A stretch of 64,000 nt of DNA from Xanthomonas sp. SI (GTDB taxonomy: Bacteria; Pseudomonadota; Gammaproteobacteria; Xanthomonadales; Xanthomonadaceae). How positions within the stretch are numbered: position 1 is the stretch's first letter; each line of letters starts with the position of its first letter. Below are positions 34,888 through 47,867 of the stretch, one piece after another. A program made the position numbers and the translations under genes. The stretch is taken from contig NZ_CP051261.1 of assembly GCF_014236855.1 (NCBI RefSeq), forward strand, positions 1,240,001 through 1,304,000, given 5' to 3'. The notes beneath the pieces were generated by a model that was not told where the DNA came from, did not search any database, and was given only the letters and a program-made list of their open reading frames with translations.

Positions 34888-35745
34888 TCAGGCGTCGCGT
34901 CTATACGTCAGATTGGTAATCTGCTCGGAAATTAGGCCGATCAGAAAAATGATCACCGCCGCACTGAACAACAGGGTGCTCATATTGGTGAATCGGTGCA
35001 TCGTCGCGAAGGTGTAGCCATAGTAGGTGAGTCCAAGGGCGAAGAACGCCATCGAGACCGGGACGAACAGCTTCAGCGGCGAATACAGCGTGGCGATCTT
35101 GAAGATGATCAGCAGGAAGCGGATGCCGTCCTTCATGGGGCGGATATGACTGCCGTTACCGACGCGCTTCGCGACGGGGATCGGCACGTAGGCGACCGGA
35201 TAGGCGCTTCGAAAGAACGCCATCGTGCTGGTGGTGGGGTAACTGAACCCATTCGGGAGCAGGTGCAGGAATTCGCGAAACCTGTCAGCGCGGACGGCGC
35301 GAAAGCCTGAGGTGAGGTCCTTCACTTCGAAGCCGGTCATGCGGCTCGCCAGCCAGTTGTAGAAGCGGTTGGCGAGGCCGCGATGCACGCTGGCCTGGCC
35401 GCTGCTGTCGCGTGCGCCGACGACCATGTCGTAGCCCTGGCCAAGCACAGCGAGCAGTTTCTGGATATCGCCGGGATCGTGTTGGCCGTCAGCATCCATG
35501 AACACGAGGATGTTGCCGGTAGCGGCCCGTGCGCCGCGTTTGATCGCAGCGCCGTTACCCATCGAGTAGGGGCTGCCGATGACCCGGGCGCCCTGGTCGC
35601 GCGCCACCTGCGCGGTCGCATCGGTAGAGCCGTCGTCGACCACGATGATCTCGGCATCCGGCATTTCCTCACGCAGCCGGGGCAGCGTACGCGACAGGCC
35701 GGCCACCTCGTTCTTGGCCGGCAGGATGATGCTGATCTTGTCCAA
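34888..35745 (-). CDS. Glycosyltransferase family 2, polyprenyl-phosphate type (DPM1/ArnC-like)
   Basis: A 285-residue GT-A enzyme with two C-terminal membrane helices (about 222-245 and 255-277). The nucleotide-binding DDGS (residues 37-40) and metal-binding DADGQHD (84-90) are complete, and SGFRAVRADRFREFL is typical of dolichol/undecaprenyl-phosphate transferases. It probably loads a sugar onto a polyprenyl phosphate carrier for use by the membrane-bound GT-C protein. First gene of the leftward operon. GC is intermediate between the island and pilB, which begins 150 bases away in the opposite direction. Confidence 0.92.
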   Translation of the reverse strand: MDKISIILPAKNEVAGLSRTLPRLREEMPDAEIIVVDDGSTDATAQVARDQGARVIGSPYSMGNGAAIKRGARAATGNILVFMDADGQHDPGDIQKLLAVLGQGYDMVVGARDSSGQASVHRGLANRFYNWLASRMTGFEVKDLTSGFRAVRADRFREFLHLLPNGFSYPTTSTMAFFRSAYPVAYVPIPVAKRVGNGSHIRPMKDGIRFLLIIFKIATLYSPLKLFVPVSMAFFALGLTYYGYTFATMHRFTNMSTLLFSAAVIIFLIGLISEQITNLTYRRDA

Positions 35746-35895
35746 AGGTCGACCCCTAGTTCCCCGTTCGCTATGTTAATCGCAGTCGCGGCCGGATTCA
35801 TGGCGTGTGGCGGCAACGCCGGCTGTGTAGCTGCGCCAGAGGCGGTTGCGTTGGAATTGAAGTATCTTTGGTCGGTAAGAATGGGGGCTTTTCAC

Positions 35896-37635
<1,740 letters not shown>

Positions 37636-37637
37636 AA

Positions 37638-37726
37638 GGCCGGGAATAGGGAATCGGGACTAGGGAATGGGAGAAGCGCAGGCAGGCTTTTCCGATTCTC
37701 CATTCCCCATTCTCTATTCCCGGCTT
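37638..37726. repeat. GGGAAT-type inverted repeat between pilB and pilR
   Basis: GGCCGGGAATAGGGAATCGG and following units on the left are mirrored by CATTCCCCATTCTCTATTCC and CGGCTT on the right around a 20-base centre. It fills almost the whole convergent gap and ends three bases before the pilR stop. It could fold into a long hairpin in either transcript. Confidence 0.75.
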
Positions 37727-37728
37727 CC

Positions 37729-39117
<1,389 letters not shown>

Positions 39118-39190
39118 GTGCGGAAAAGATAGCCCAGGTGCGGGGGTAGCGCCAAATTATCGACGCGGCAGGGTCTCGGCGACGTGCGTC

Positions 39191-40804
39191 TCAACCGGAG
39201 AGCATGGTGTGCGGACCAGGCAGGACTACGCGGAAGCAGGCGCCGCCGGCCGGCACCGGGACGTATTCCAGGCGCGCCTGGTTGGCCCGGCACAGTTCGC
39301 GGGCGATATACAGGCCCAGCCCGGTGCCGTGCTCGGAGGTGGTGAAGAACGGGCGGAACAGCTGCGCGGCGACCGTCTCGGGAATGCCGGGGCCGCGGTC
39401 CATGACATCGACGATGGCGTTGCGTTCCTGCATCGCCACGCGCAGCCGCACCCGCGCCGGTTCCTCCATCACCCGGCCGTACTTGAGCGCGTTGTGCACC
39501 AGCGCGCTGAGGATCTGGTGCAGGTGCTTGGGATCGACCAGCGCGTGCACCGGCTGCGGGGCGAGGATCGCTTCCAGGCTGTCGGTCTCGATCGACAGGG
39601 TCTGCCGGTATTCGAGGACGAAGCGGCGCACGAACACGCCCAGATCCAGGTTCTCCGGATTGGAGCGCTCGCGCCGGGCCAGCCCCAGCACGCTCTCGAC
39701 GATGCCGTTGGTGCGCTGGCACTGCATGTGGATGATCTGCAGCAGGCGGCGGTCGGCATCGCCGATCGCCGGCGACTCCTCGAGCAGCTGCGAGGCGTAG
39801 CTGATCGCGGCCAGCGGGTTGCGGATCTCGTGCGCCAGGCTGGCCGAGAAGCGGCCCAGCGCCGACAGGGTCAGCGATTCGGCGCGCCGCGACACCACCG
39901 TCGCATCGTCCAGGAACACCAGGGTCAGGTCGCCTTCCATCAGCAGCCGGGCGAAGCGCGGCTGCACCTCGGGCTGGTCCGGCGACAGCTGCAGCGGGGT
40001 CTCTTCCTGGTTCCAGCCGTTGCGCCAGCGTTGCAGCCGCCTGCCCAGCTCCGGCGCGGCGCTGAGCAGGTCCAGGCGGCCGCTGGCGCTGTTGCCGTCG
40101 GCATCGCCGAGCAGGGCCGAGGCGGCCTCGTTGGCCAGGGTGACGCGGTTCTGCGCGTCCACCACCAGCACCCCGGTGCGCATGCGGCGGATGATCAACT
40201 CGTTGATTTCGTAGAGATTTGCCACTTCGGCGCCGCGCCGGTCGGCCAGCGTCTGGCTGCTGCGCGCGCGCTGCCCGATCTGGTAGCAGATGTAGGACAC
40301 CGCCAGGTAGCTGGTGGCGAACATGGCCAGTTCGGCCAGGCTGCGGGTGCTCTCGCCGCCGTCCAGCGAGGTCCACAGGTACTCCAGCAGGGTCGCCGCG
40401 GCCGCGGTCAGGGCGACGCCGAAGCCGTAGCGCAACGGCAGCAGCATCGCCGCGGCGGCGACATTGAACAGCAGCATCATCGCGATGCCGGCGCTGGCCG
40501 CCGGCAGCGCGTGCGCGGCCAGGGTGGCCGCGGCGATGTCCGCGGTCGCGCTGCAGAACACGATCGGGATCAGGTGGCGTTCGTTGCGGCCCCACAGCAG
40601 GAGCAGCAGCGCCACCAGCAGGTAGGCGCCGGCCAGCCCGACCGCCAATTGCGGGAAGCGCGGCGCGCCGACCAGCACGCTCAACGGGCTGAACACCAGC
40701 GCGGCGATCAGTCCGGCCACCAGCACCCGGTACAGCGCGAAGAAATACAGCTCGCGGCGCGGGATGGATTCGATGCGGTCGATGAGCGAGGCGCTTGTGG
40801 GCAA
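39191..40804 (-). CDS. pilS: Sensor histidine kinase PilS
   Basis: Membrane sensor of 537 residues that controls PilR; in P. aeruginosa it responds to pilin level in the inner membrane. Six N-terminal membrane helices (about 20-190) are followed by a PAS-like domain (RRMRTGVLVVDAQNRVTLAN) and a kinase core with FSASLAHEIRNPLAAISYAS, the N box LVHNALKYG and VDVMDRGPGIPE. No ATG fits the N-terminus; the start is TTG at 40804 with GGAG eight bases upstream. Both this gene and coaE use TTG. Confidence 0.95.
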   Translation of the reverse strand: MPTSASLIDRIESIPRRELYFFALYRVLVAGLIAALVFSPLSVLVGAPRFPQLAVGLAGAYLLVALLLLLWGRNERHLIPIVFCSATADIAAATLAAHALPAASAGIAMMLLFNVAAAAMLLPLRYGFGVALTAAAATLLEYLWTSLDGGESTRSLAELAMFATSYLAVSYICYQIGQRARSSQTLADRRGAEVANLYEINELIIRRMRTGVLVVDAQNRVTLANEAASALLGDADGNSASGRLDLLSAAPELGRRLQRWRNGWNQEETPLQLSPDQPEVQPRFARLLMEGDLTLVFLDDATVVSRRAESLTLSALGRFSASLAHEIRNPLAAISYASQLLEESPAIGDADRRLLQIIHMQCQRTNGIVESVLGLARRERSNPENLDLGVFVRRFVLEYRQTLSIETDSLEAILAPQPVHALVDPKHLHQILSALVHNALKYGRVMEEPARVRLRVAMQERNAIVDVMDRGPGIPETVAAQLFRPFFTTSEHGTGLGLYIARELCRANQARLEYVPVPAGGACFRVVLPGPHTMLSG

Positions 40805-41103
40805 GCCGGACTCCAGCCAGGCGACGGACGGCGCGAGTATAGGCGTCGCGCCGGGGAATGCGATGGCAGGGGCGCGCCGGTGGCGGCCGGCGCATGGCCG
40901 GGGACGGGCTGCTAACTACCGCCCGAGCCGTGTTGCGACCTCGCCGGGCCAGGTCCGCAGGGCCGTCCGCGGCGGCGCCCGGACCGGCGCTTTTGCGCCG
41001 CCGCCCAGGGTCAGCCACAATATGCGGCCCGTCCGTACCATTCCGGCTGCCCTTCCAGGCCCGGATCGCTGCGGGACGGTCGTTCCTCTTCCCACGGTGA
41101 CGC

Positions 41104-42267
<1,164 letters not shown>

Positions 42268-42290
42268 ACCCACGAGACTAGGAAGAATTC

Positions 42291-43163
42291 ATGTCTGTTT
42301 TGATCAACAAGAATACTAAGGTCATCGTGCAGGGCTTCACCGGCCAGCAGGGGACTTTCCACGCGACCCAGATGGTCGAGTACGGCACCCAGGTGGTCGG
42401 CGGCGTGACCCCGGGCAAGGGCGGCACCACCCACATCAACCTGCCGGTGTTCAACACCGTGCGCGAAGCGGTCGACGCCACCGGCGCCGACGCGTCGGTG
42501 ATCTACGTGCCGCCGCCGTTCGCGGCCGACGCGATCCTGGAAGCGGCCTCGGCCGGCATCAAGGTCATCGTCTGCATCACCGAAGGCATCCCGGTGCTGG
42601 ACATGCTGCGGGTCAAGAACGTGCTGAAGTCGCACCCGGACGTGACCCTGATCGGGCCGAACTGCCCCGGCGTGATCACCCCGGGCGAGTGCAAGATCGG
42701 CATCATGCCGGGCCACATCCACATGCCGGGCAAGATCGGCATCGTGTCGCGCTCGGGCACGCTGACCTATGAAGCCGTGAAGCAGACCACCGCTGCCGGC
42801 CTGGGCCAGTCCACCGTCATCGGCATCGGCGGCGATCCGATCAACGGCCTGAACTTCGTCGACTGCCTCAAGCTGTTCAACGAAGACCCGCAGACCCAGG
42901 GCATCATCATGGTCGGCGAGATCGGCGGCGACGCCGAGGAAGCCGGTGCCGAGTACATCAAGGCCCACGTCAAGAAGCCGGTGGTCGGTTTCATCGCCGG
43001 CGCCTCGGCCCCTCCGGGCAAGCGCATGGGCCACGCCGGTGCGATCGCCTCGGGCGGTTCGGGCACCGCTGCCGGCAAGTTCGCGGCGATGGAAGCCGCT
43101 GGCGTCAAGACCGTCCGCTCGCCGGGCGACCTGGGCGCGGCGATCGCTTCGCTGGTGAAGTAA
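42291..43163 (+). CDS. sucD: Succinyl-CoA ligase alpha subunit SucD
   Basis: CoA-binding subunit of 290 residues. It has the N-terminal CoA site ([20 protein letters not shown]), the [20 protein letters not shown] block and the phospho-histidine loop [14 protein letters not shown]. Forms the alpha-2 beta-2 enzyme with SucC, converting succinyl-CoA to succinate with ATP formation. Ended by a terminator at 43187. Confidence 0.98.
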   Translation: MSVLINKNTKVIVQGFTGQQGTFHATQMVEYGTQVVGGVTPGKGGTTHINLPVFNTVREAVDATGADASVIYVPPPFAADAILEAASAGIKVIVCITEGIPVLDMLRVKNVLKSHPDVTLIGPNCPGVITPGECKIGIMPGHIHMPGKIGIVSRSGTLTYEAVKQTTAAGLGQSTVIGIGGDPINGLNFVDCLKLFNEDPQTQGIIMVGEIGGDAEEAGAEYIKAHVKKPVVGFIAGASAPPGKRMGHAGAIASGGSGTAAGKFAAMEAAGVKTVRSPGDLGAAIASLVK

Positions 43164-43186
43164 TTCGAAGTCTGGATGTAGCAGTC

Positions 43187-43215
43187 AGAAGGCCCGCCCT
43201 CGTGCGGGCCTTCTT
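43187..43215 (+). terminator. Intrinsic terminator of sucCD
   Basis: AGAAGGCCCGC and GCGGGCCTTCT pair around a short loop (CCTCGT). The descending arm ends one base before an ATG (43216) that is in frame with the next gene. Confidence 0.85.
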
Positions 43216-43245
43216 ATGTCCGGAGTCAAAAGGGGGCGGGCAGGG

Positions 43246-45153
43246 GTGAGGTTCCGTAACGAGATCGAAGGTCTACGCGGCATCGCGGTGCTGATGGTGG
43301 TGCTGGCCCACGCCAAGCTTCTCTTTCTGCCTGGCGGCTACGTGGGCGTGGATGTCTTCTTCGTCATCTCCGGCTTTCTCATCACCGGCTTGTTGCAGCA
43401 GGAATCGCAGGCGACCGGCAGCATTGATGTCCGGCAGTTCTATGCACGCCGCATCAGACGGTTGCTTCCGGCATTCGGCGTCATGCTTCTGGCGAGTGCG
43501 GCGCTTGCGCTCTGGTTGCTGCCTAGGAGCAGTTGGGGTGCGCAAGCCGAAGCCGCGCGCTGGGCCGCACTGTGGGCGTCGAACATATTTTTCGCGGGTG
43601 CCGATTCCGGCTATTTCGATCAAGGGACCGAAGCCAATCTCTATCTGCATACCTGGTCGCTGAGCGCCGAGGAGCAGTTCTACCTGATCTGGCCCGCGCT
43701 CATCGGCCTTGCCTGGAAGCTCGGACGCTGGCGTGGCGCGACGACGCTGGTCTGGACGCTGGTGGTGCTGGGTTTCGTGTTGACGGTAGCGGCTACCGCG
43801 CTGGCGCCGTTGCATGCCTATTACCAGATGCCGTGTCGCCTTTGGCAATTGGCGTTGGGTGCGGGAGTCCAGCTTTCTGTCGGCCAGGCGCGTCTTTCGC
43901 TGCGGCGGATCCATGCCGCTCGTGCCGTCGGCTGCATGCTGCTGGTCGTTGCCGCACTCTGGCTGGCACCGGATCGGATCTCGTATCCGGGGGCGTGGGC
44001 GCTGTTGCCCACGGTGGCCGCTGCGTTGCTGTTGCTGAACGGCCCGGAAGGCTGGCGGGACGCTTGGCTGGACGTGAAACCGCTGCGATTCCTCGGTCGT
44101 TTGTCGTACAGCTGGTATCTCTGGCACTGGCCTGTTCTGGTCCTGGGATTTTCGTTGGTCGGCCGCACTCCATCGGTCGGGCTCGCAGCCGCGGCGCTGT
44201 CGCTGGTTCCCGCCTGGCTTAGTTGGAGATTCGTCGAACAGCGCGTTCGCATGATGGAACGAGGCCAGGGAACCACTTGGGTGCTGGCGGGCTTGCTGGT
44301 ATCGGCACTGTTGGCCTATGCGACGATGGTGTGGGAGCAGGCGGCGTTCGTGCCTGAGCAACCGGATACGCGGAACCAGGCCTTGCTGACGACCCTCACC
44401 ACACCGGCGCTGTACCGACAGCCCGGCTGTGACGAATGGTTCCATGCCGACCGCCTCGTCCCTTGCTCCCTGGTTCGTGCCACGTCCGAAGACGCTCCGG
44501 TCGTGGTGCTGGCGGGCGACAGCGTAGCGGCGCAATGGTCGACCGCGTTGGAGAGCATCGCCCGTGCGCGCGGCTGGAACCTCGTAGTTCTGACCAAGTC
44601 GTCGTGTCCGATGATCGATCACCCATTTGTCTATCCTCGGATCAACCGACGCTACATCGAGTGCGAGCGTTGGCGGGATCGCGTGGTGGCGTATCTGCAC
44701 GAGCGGCAGCCGACATTGCTGGTGCTGGGCTCTTCGGCTGCCTATGCGATCGATCCGGCGGATTGGGAGCGCGGGACGCGCCGGTTCCTGACGCGGATCG
44801 AGGGCGCTTCGGAGCGCACCATCCTGCTCGCGCCGACGCCGCTTTTGCCGTTCGACGGCCCGCAGTGCGCATTGGCGCATCGCGGAGAGCACGGGAACTT
44901 GGCGCAGGAATGCAGCGTGCCGTTGCGGCAGGCTCGGCCGAGCGCGCTCATCGCGCGGCTGCAGGCCGCTGTCGCAGGCCATCCAGCGGTGCGACTGGTC
45001 GATCTGGGAGACGCGGTCTGCCCAGTGCAGACCTGCTCGGCCGAGCGCAACGGCTTGCTGTTGTATCGGGATGGCCAACATCTCAACGCGAACTATGTTC
45101 TGCAACTGGCGCCAGTACTGGAGGCTGCACTGGATCCGCCCTCTGTCCATTGA
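43246..45153 (+). CDS. Acyltransferase-3 / SGNH-hydrolase fusion (OafA-like O-acyltransferase)
   Basis: Inner-membrane O-acyltransferase of 635 residues that modifies surface polysaccharide or peptidoglycan. The N-terminal domain has about ten helices and the AT3 motif R-x10-H in RGIAVLMVVLAHA, plus FFVISGFLIT and SAEEQFYLIWP. The periplasmic C-terminal SGNH domain has LAGDSVAAQW (nucleophile near residue 426) and the DGQHLN motif near 615. I prefer the GTG at 43246 (MRFRNEIEGLRG) with AGGGGGCGGG upstream; the ATG at 43216 abuts the sucD terminator hairpin. The acyl acceptor is unknown. Confidence 0.92.
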   Translation: MRFRNEIEGLRGIAVLMVVLAHAKLLFLPGGYVGVDVFFVISGFLITGLLQQESQATGSIDVRQFYARRIRRLLPAFGVMLLASAALALWLLPRSSWGAQAEAARWAALWASNIFFAGADSGYFDQGTEANLYLHTWSLSAEEQFYLIWPALIGLAWKLGRWRGATTLVWTLVVLGFVLTVAATALAPLHAYYQMPCRLWQLALGAGVQLSVGQARLSLRRIHAARAVGCMLLVVAALWLAPDRISYPGAWALLPTVAAALLLLNGPEGWRDAWLDVKPLRFLGRLSYSWYLWHWPVLVLGFSLVGRTPSVGLAAAALSLVPAWLSWRFVEQRVRMMERGQGTTWVLAGLLVSALLAYATMVWEQAAFVPEQPDTRNQALLTTLTTPALYRQPGCDEWFHADRLVPCSLVRATSEDAPVVVLAGDSVAAQWSTALESIARARGWNLVVLTKSSCPMIDHPFVYPRINRRYIECERWRDRVVAYLHERQPTLLVLGSSAAYAIDPADWERGTRRFLTRIEGASERTILLAPTPLLPFDGPQCALAHRGEHGNLAQECSVPLRQARPSALIARLQAAVAGHPAVRLVDLGDAVCPVQTCSAERNGLLLYRDGQHLNANYVLQLAPVLEAALDPPSVH

Positions 45154-45473
45154 AGGTGGCCGGCGTGATACACGGCCTGGCGTCGGACCGACGCACCATG
45201 GCGTGCGATGGGCTCCATGAGCTGCCCTAGCCTGCGATCCTGGCCGTGGACGAAGCAACCGCACCGTCACTTCTGTTTCGAACCCCGGCCGGTAAGCAGC
45301 GGTCGGATCGTGGCCGCCGGCGCGCGTGAGTCGAGTACCCGGTCTTTCCGCCTTGCCATTCGTCCCTGCCGGGCCACCACCGGTCACCGGGACGACCCGG
45401 GTGCTCCCTCTGCCGCTGCGGACGAGCGGGTGTTGCCGATACTGCTCGGCACTTCGGATGCGACGGGAACGGC
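45154..45473. other. Gene-free stretch before the quinoprotein gene
   Basis: About 320 GC-rich bases with short overlapping frames on both strands that look like chance. No REP palindrome, terminator or convincing promoter was seen. Confidence 0.4.
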
Positions 45474-47576
45474 ATGGTGATCAGCGGATGGCGAACGGCA
45501 GTGTGTGGGGCGGGACTGGCGCTCGGCGTCGGCGGGATCTGTGCGGCGGCGCCGGGCGACTGGCCCAGCTATGCCGGCGCGCCCGGCGGCGGCCAGCATT
45601 CGCCGCTGACCCAGATCACCCCGGACAACGTGGGACGGCTGCGCATCGCCTGGTCGTTCCGCACCGGCGAACTCGGCGCGGGCCTGCCGGATCCGGAACG
45701 GCGCCGCTTCGAGGCCAATCCGCTGGTGCTGGACGGGCGCATGTACCTGGTCACCGGCACCGGCATCGCCTTCGCGCTGGATGCGGCCAGCGGCCGCGAA
45801 CTGTGGTCGTTCGACGCCAAGGTGTCGCGCGGCAAGCACTACAGCGATCCGGCCTCGCGCGGGGTGAGTTTCTGGCGCGACACGCAGGCCGCGTCACGGG
45901 CGTGCCGCGAGCGCATCGTGTTCGGCACCCTGGATGCGCGGCTGATCGCGCTGGACGCGGTCGACGGCCGGCCTTGCGCCGGGTTTGGCAGTGGCGGGAC
46001 GATCGACCTGCACACCGGGATCGACGTGCACGATGCGCCCGGCGACGCCTGGGCCAACTATGCGGTGACCTCGCCGCCGGTGGTGGCCGGCGACGTGCTG
46101 GTGGTGGGCAGCTCGATTGGCGACAACCGCGGGCATGCGCTGGAGCAGGGCGTGGTGCGCGGCTACGACGCGCGCAGCGGCCGCGAACTGTGGCGCTGGG
46201 ATCCGGTGCCGCGCGATCCGGCCGCCGCGGCCGCGGCCGGCTGGCAGCCGCAGCAGGCCGCCACGGTCGGTGGCGGCAATGCCTGGGCGCCGCTGGCGGT
46301 GGATCCGACGCTGGGGCTGGTGTACGTGCCGACCGGCTCGGCCAGTCCCGACTACTACGGCGGCGAGCGGCTCGGCGACAACCGCGATGCGAATTCGCTG
46401 GTGGCGCTGGACCTGCACAGCGGCCGCCGGGTGTGGGCGCAGCAACTGGTGCATCACGACCTGTGGGACTACGACCTGGCCTCGCAGCCGGTACTGACCA
46501 CGGTGCAGACCGCGCAGGGGCCGCGCGAGGCGGTGCTGCAGGCGACCAAGACCGGTTTCCTGTTCGCCTTTGACCGCCGCGACGGCAGCCCGGTGTTCCC
46601 GATCAGCGAAGTGCCGGTGCCGGCCACCGACGTGCCTGGCGAGCGCATCTCGCCGACCCAGCCGATGCCCGAGCCGGCGCTGCGCCTGGCCCGGCACACG
46701 CCGTTGACCGCCGCCGATGCCTGGGGGGCGACACCGGGCGCGCGCCGCGAGTGCGAGGCGCTGATCGCCGGGCTGCGTTCGGAAGGTCTGTTCACCCCGC
46801 CCAGCGTGCGCGGCACGATCGCGCTGCCGGGCTGGGCTGGCGGGGTGAACTGGGGCGGCATCGCGGTGGACCCGCAGCGCCAGCTGGCGATCATGCCGGT
46901 GTCGGACCTGCCGATGCAGGTGGCGCTGATCCCGCGCGAACGTTTCAGCGAGGCCGATCACGCGCGGCATCCCGACCAGCAGTTCAACGACATGCAAGGC
47001 ACGCCGTACTACATGCGCCGCGGCATGCTGGCCTCGTCGCGCGGCATTCCCTGCGTCAAGCCGCCGTGGGGGCGGCTGGTCGCGGTGGACCTGCGCACGC
47101 GCAAGATCGCCTGGGAACGCCCGCTCGGCACGCTGGAAGAGAAGTTGCCGTGGTTGCCGCTGGACGTGGGCACGCCACTGCTCGGCGGCGCGGTGACCAC
47201 CGCCAGCGGCCTGACCTTCATCGCCGCGGCCGCCGACTCGCGCCTGCGCGCGCTCGACAGCGCCAGCGGCAATACCCTGTGGGATGCCAAGCTGCCGGCC
47301 GGCGGCCAGGCCACACCGTCGGTCTATGCGGTGGGCGGCAAACAGTACGTGGTGATCGCCGCCGGCGGCCGCGAGGGCATGGGCACGATGGGCGATTACG
47401 TGGTCGCCTATACGCTCGACGGCGAGGGCAAAGAGGTGGTGTTCCAGCACGGCGTGGCCGCGCGCATGGCGACCCTGGGCATCGTCGCGCTGGCGCTGCT
47501 CGCGAGCGTGGTGGCGCTATGGCGGCGTTGGCGCCGGCGGCGCCGTGCGCGGGCTGGCAGTCGCGGCAACGGATGA
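45474..47576 (+). CDS. PQQ-dependent dehydrogenase with C-terminal membrane anchor
   Basis: Quinoprotein of 700 residues with an eight-bladed propeller. A signal peptide (about 1-25, ending CAAAPGDW) leads into WPSYAGAPGGGQHSPLTQI. Further quinoprotein features are LVVGSSIGDNRG, GGGNAWAPLAVDP, LVHHDLWDYDLASQPVL and the late GKQYVVIAAGGREGMGTMGD. It resembles the periplasmic catalytic part of membrane glucose/quinate dehydrogenases but lacks their N-terminal membrane helices. Instead one helix follows the propeller (MATLGIVALALLASVVAL) with an Arg-rich tail. Substrate unknown. A related gene is cut by the right edge of the window. Confidence 0.9.
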   Translation: MVISGWRTAVCGAGLALGVGGICAAAPGDWPSYAGAPGGGQHSPLTQITPDNVGRLRIAWSFRTGELGAGLPDPERRRFEANPLVLDGRMYLVTGTGIAFALDAASGRELWSFDAKVSRGKHYSDPASRGVSFWRDTQAASRACRERIVFGTLDARLIALDAVDGRPCAGFGSGGTIDLHTGIDVHDAPGDAWANYAVTSPPVVAGDVLVVGSSIGDNRGHALEQGVVRGYDARSGRELWRWDPVPRDPAAAAAAGWQPQQAATVGGGNAWAPLAVDPTLGLVYVPTGSASPDYYGGERLGDNRDANSLVALDLHSGRRVWAQQLVHHDLWDYDLASQPVLTTVQTAQGPREAVLQATKTGFLFAFDRRDGSPVFPISEVPVPATDVPGERISPTQPMPEPALRLARHTPLTAADAWGATPGARRECEALIAGLRSEGLFTPPSVRGTIALPGWAGGVNWGGIAVDPQRQLAIMPVSDLPMQVALIPRERFSEADHARHPDQQFNDMQGTPYYMRRGMLASSRGIPCVKPPWGRLVAVDLRTRKIAWERPLGTLEEKLPWLPLDVGTPLLGGAVTTASGLTFIAAAADSRLRALDSASGNTLWDAKLPAGGQATPSVYAVGGKQYVVIAAGGREGMGTMGDYVVAYTLDGEGKEVVFQHGVAARMATLGIVALALLASVVALWRRWRRRRRARAGSRGNG

Positions 47577-47600
47577 GGCAATGCGCGACATGCCGCTCCT

Positions 47601-47680
47601 TGTGGGAGCGACTTCAGTCGCGACGCGGAGTCTGTCAGCGGCAGGCTTCGGAGCCAGTCGGGACTGAAATCCCTCCCGCA
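47601..47680. repeat. Two REP-like palindromes
   Basis: GGGAGCGACTTCAGTCGCGAC (47604-47624) and AGTCGGGACTGAAATCCCTC (47656-47675), the second with one mismatch in its stem, in the 291-base gap before nadE. Nothing else is visible in this gap. Confidence 0.7.
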
Positions 47681-47867
47681 GCGCACCCCTCCGGCGAAGG
47701 GCATAGCGTGAGATGGGCGAGCCGGATCGTCGGCCGCGGTGCGGCGCTACACTGCGCATGCCGTCGTGCGCATGTGTCGGCTCCGCTGCTGCTGGCGCTG
47801 CGCCGTCGGCGGCTGGCATCGGCGCGACCGCCGCGCTTTTCCCCCTCCCGCTTCTGCAAGGTTGCCC

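Noticed and set aside
27030..35890. Insertion sequence or integrase mobilising the island
   Set aside because: No transposase, integrase, target-site repeat or tRNA at either edge; exchange by homologous recombination through the flanking pil genes is simpler.
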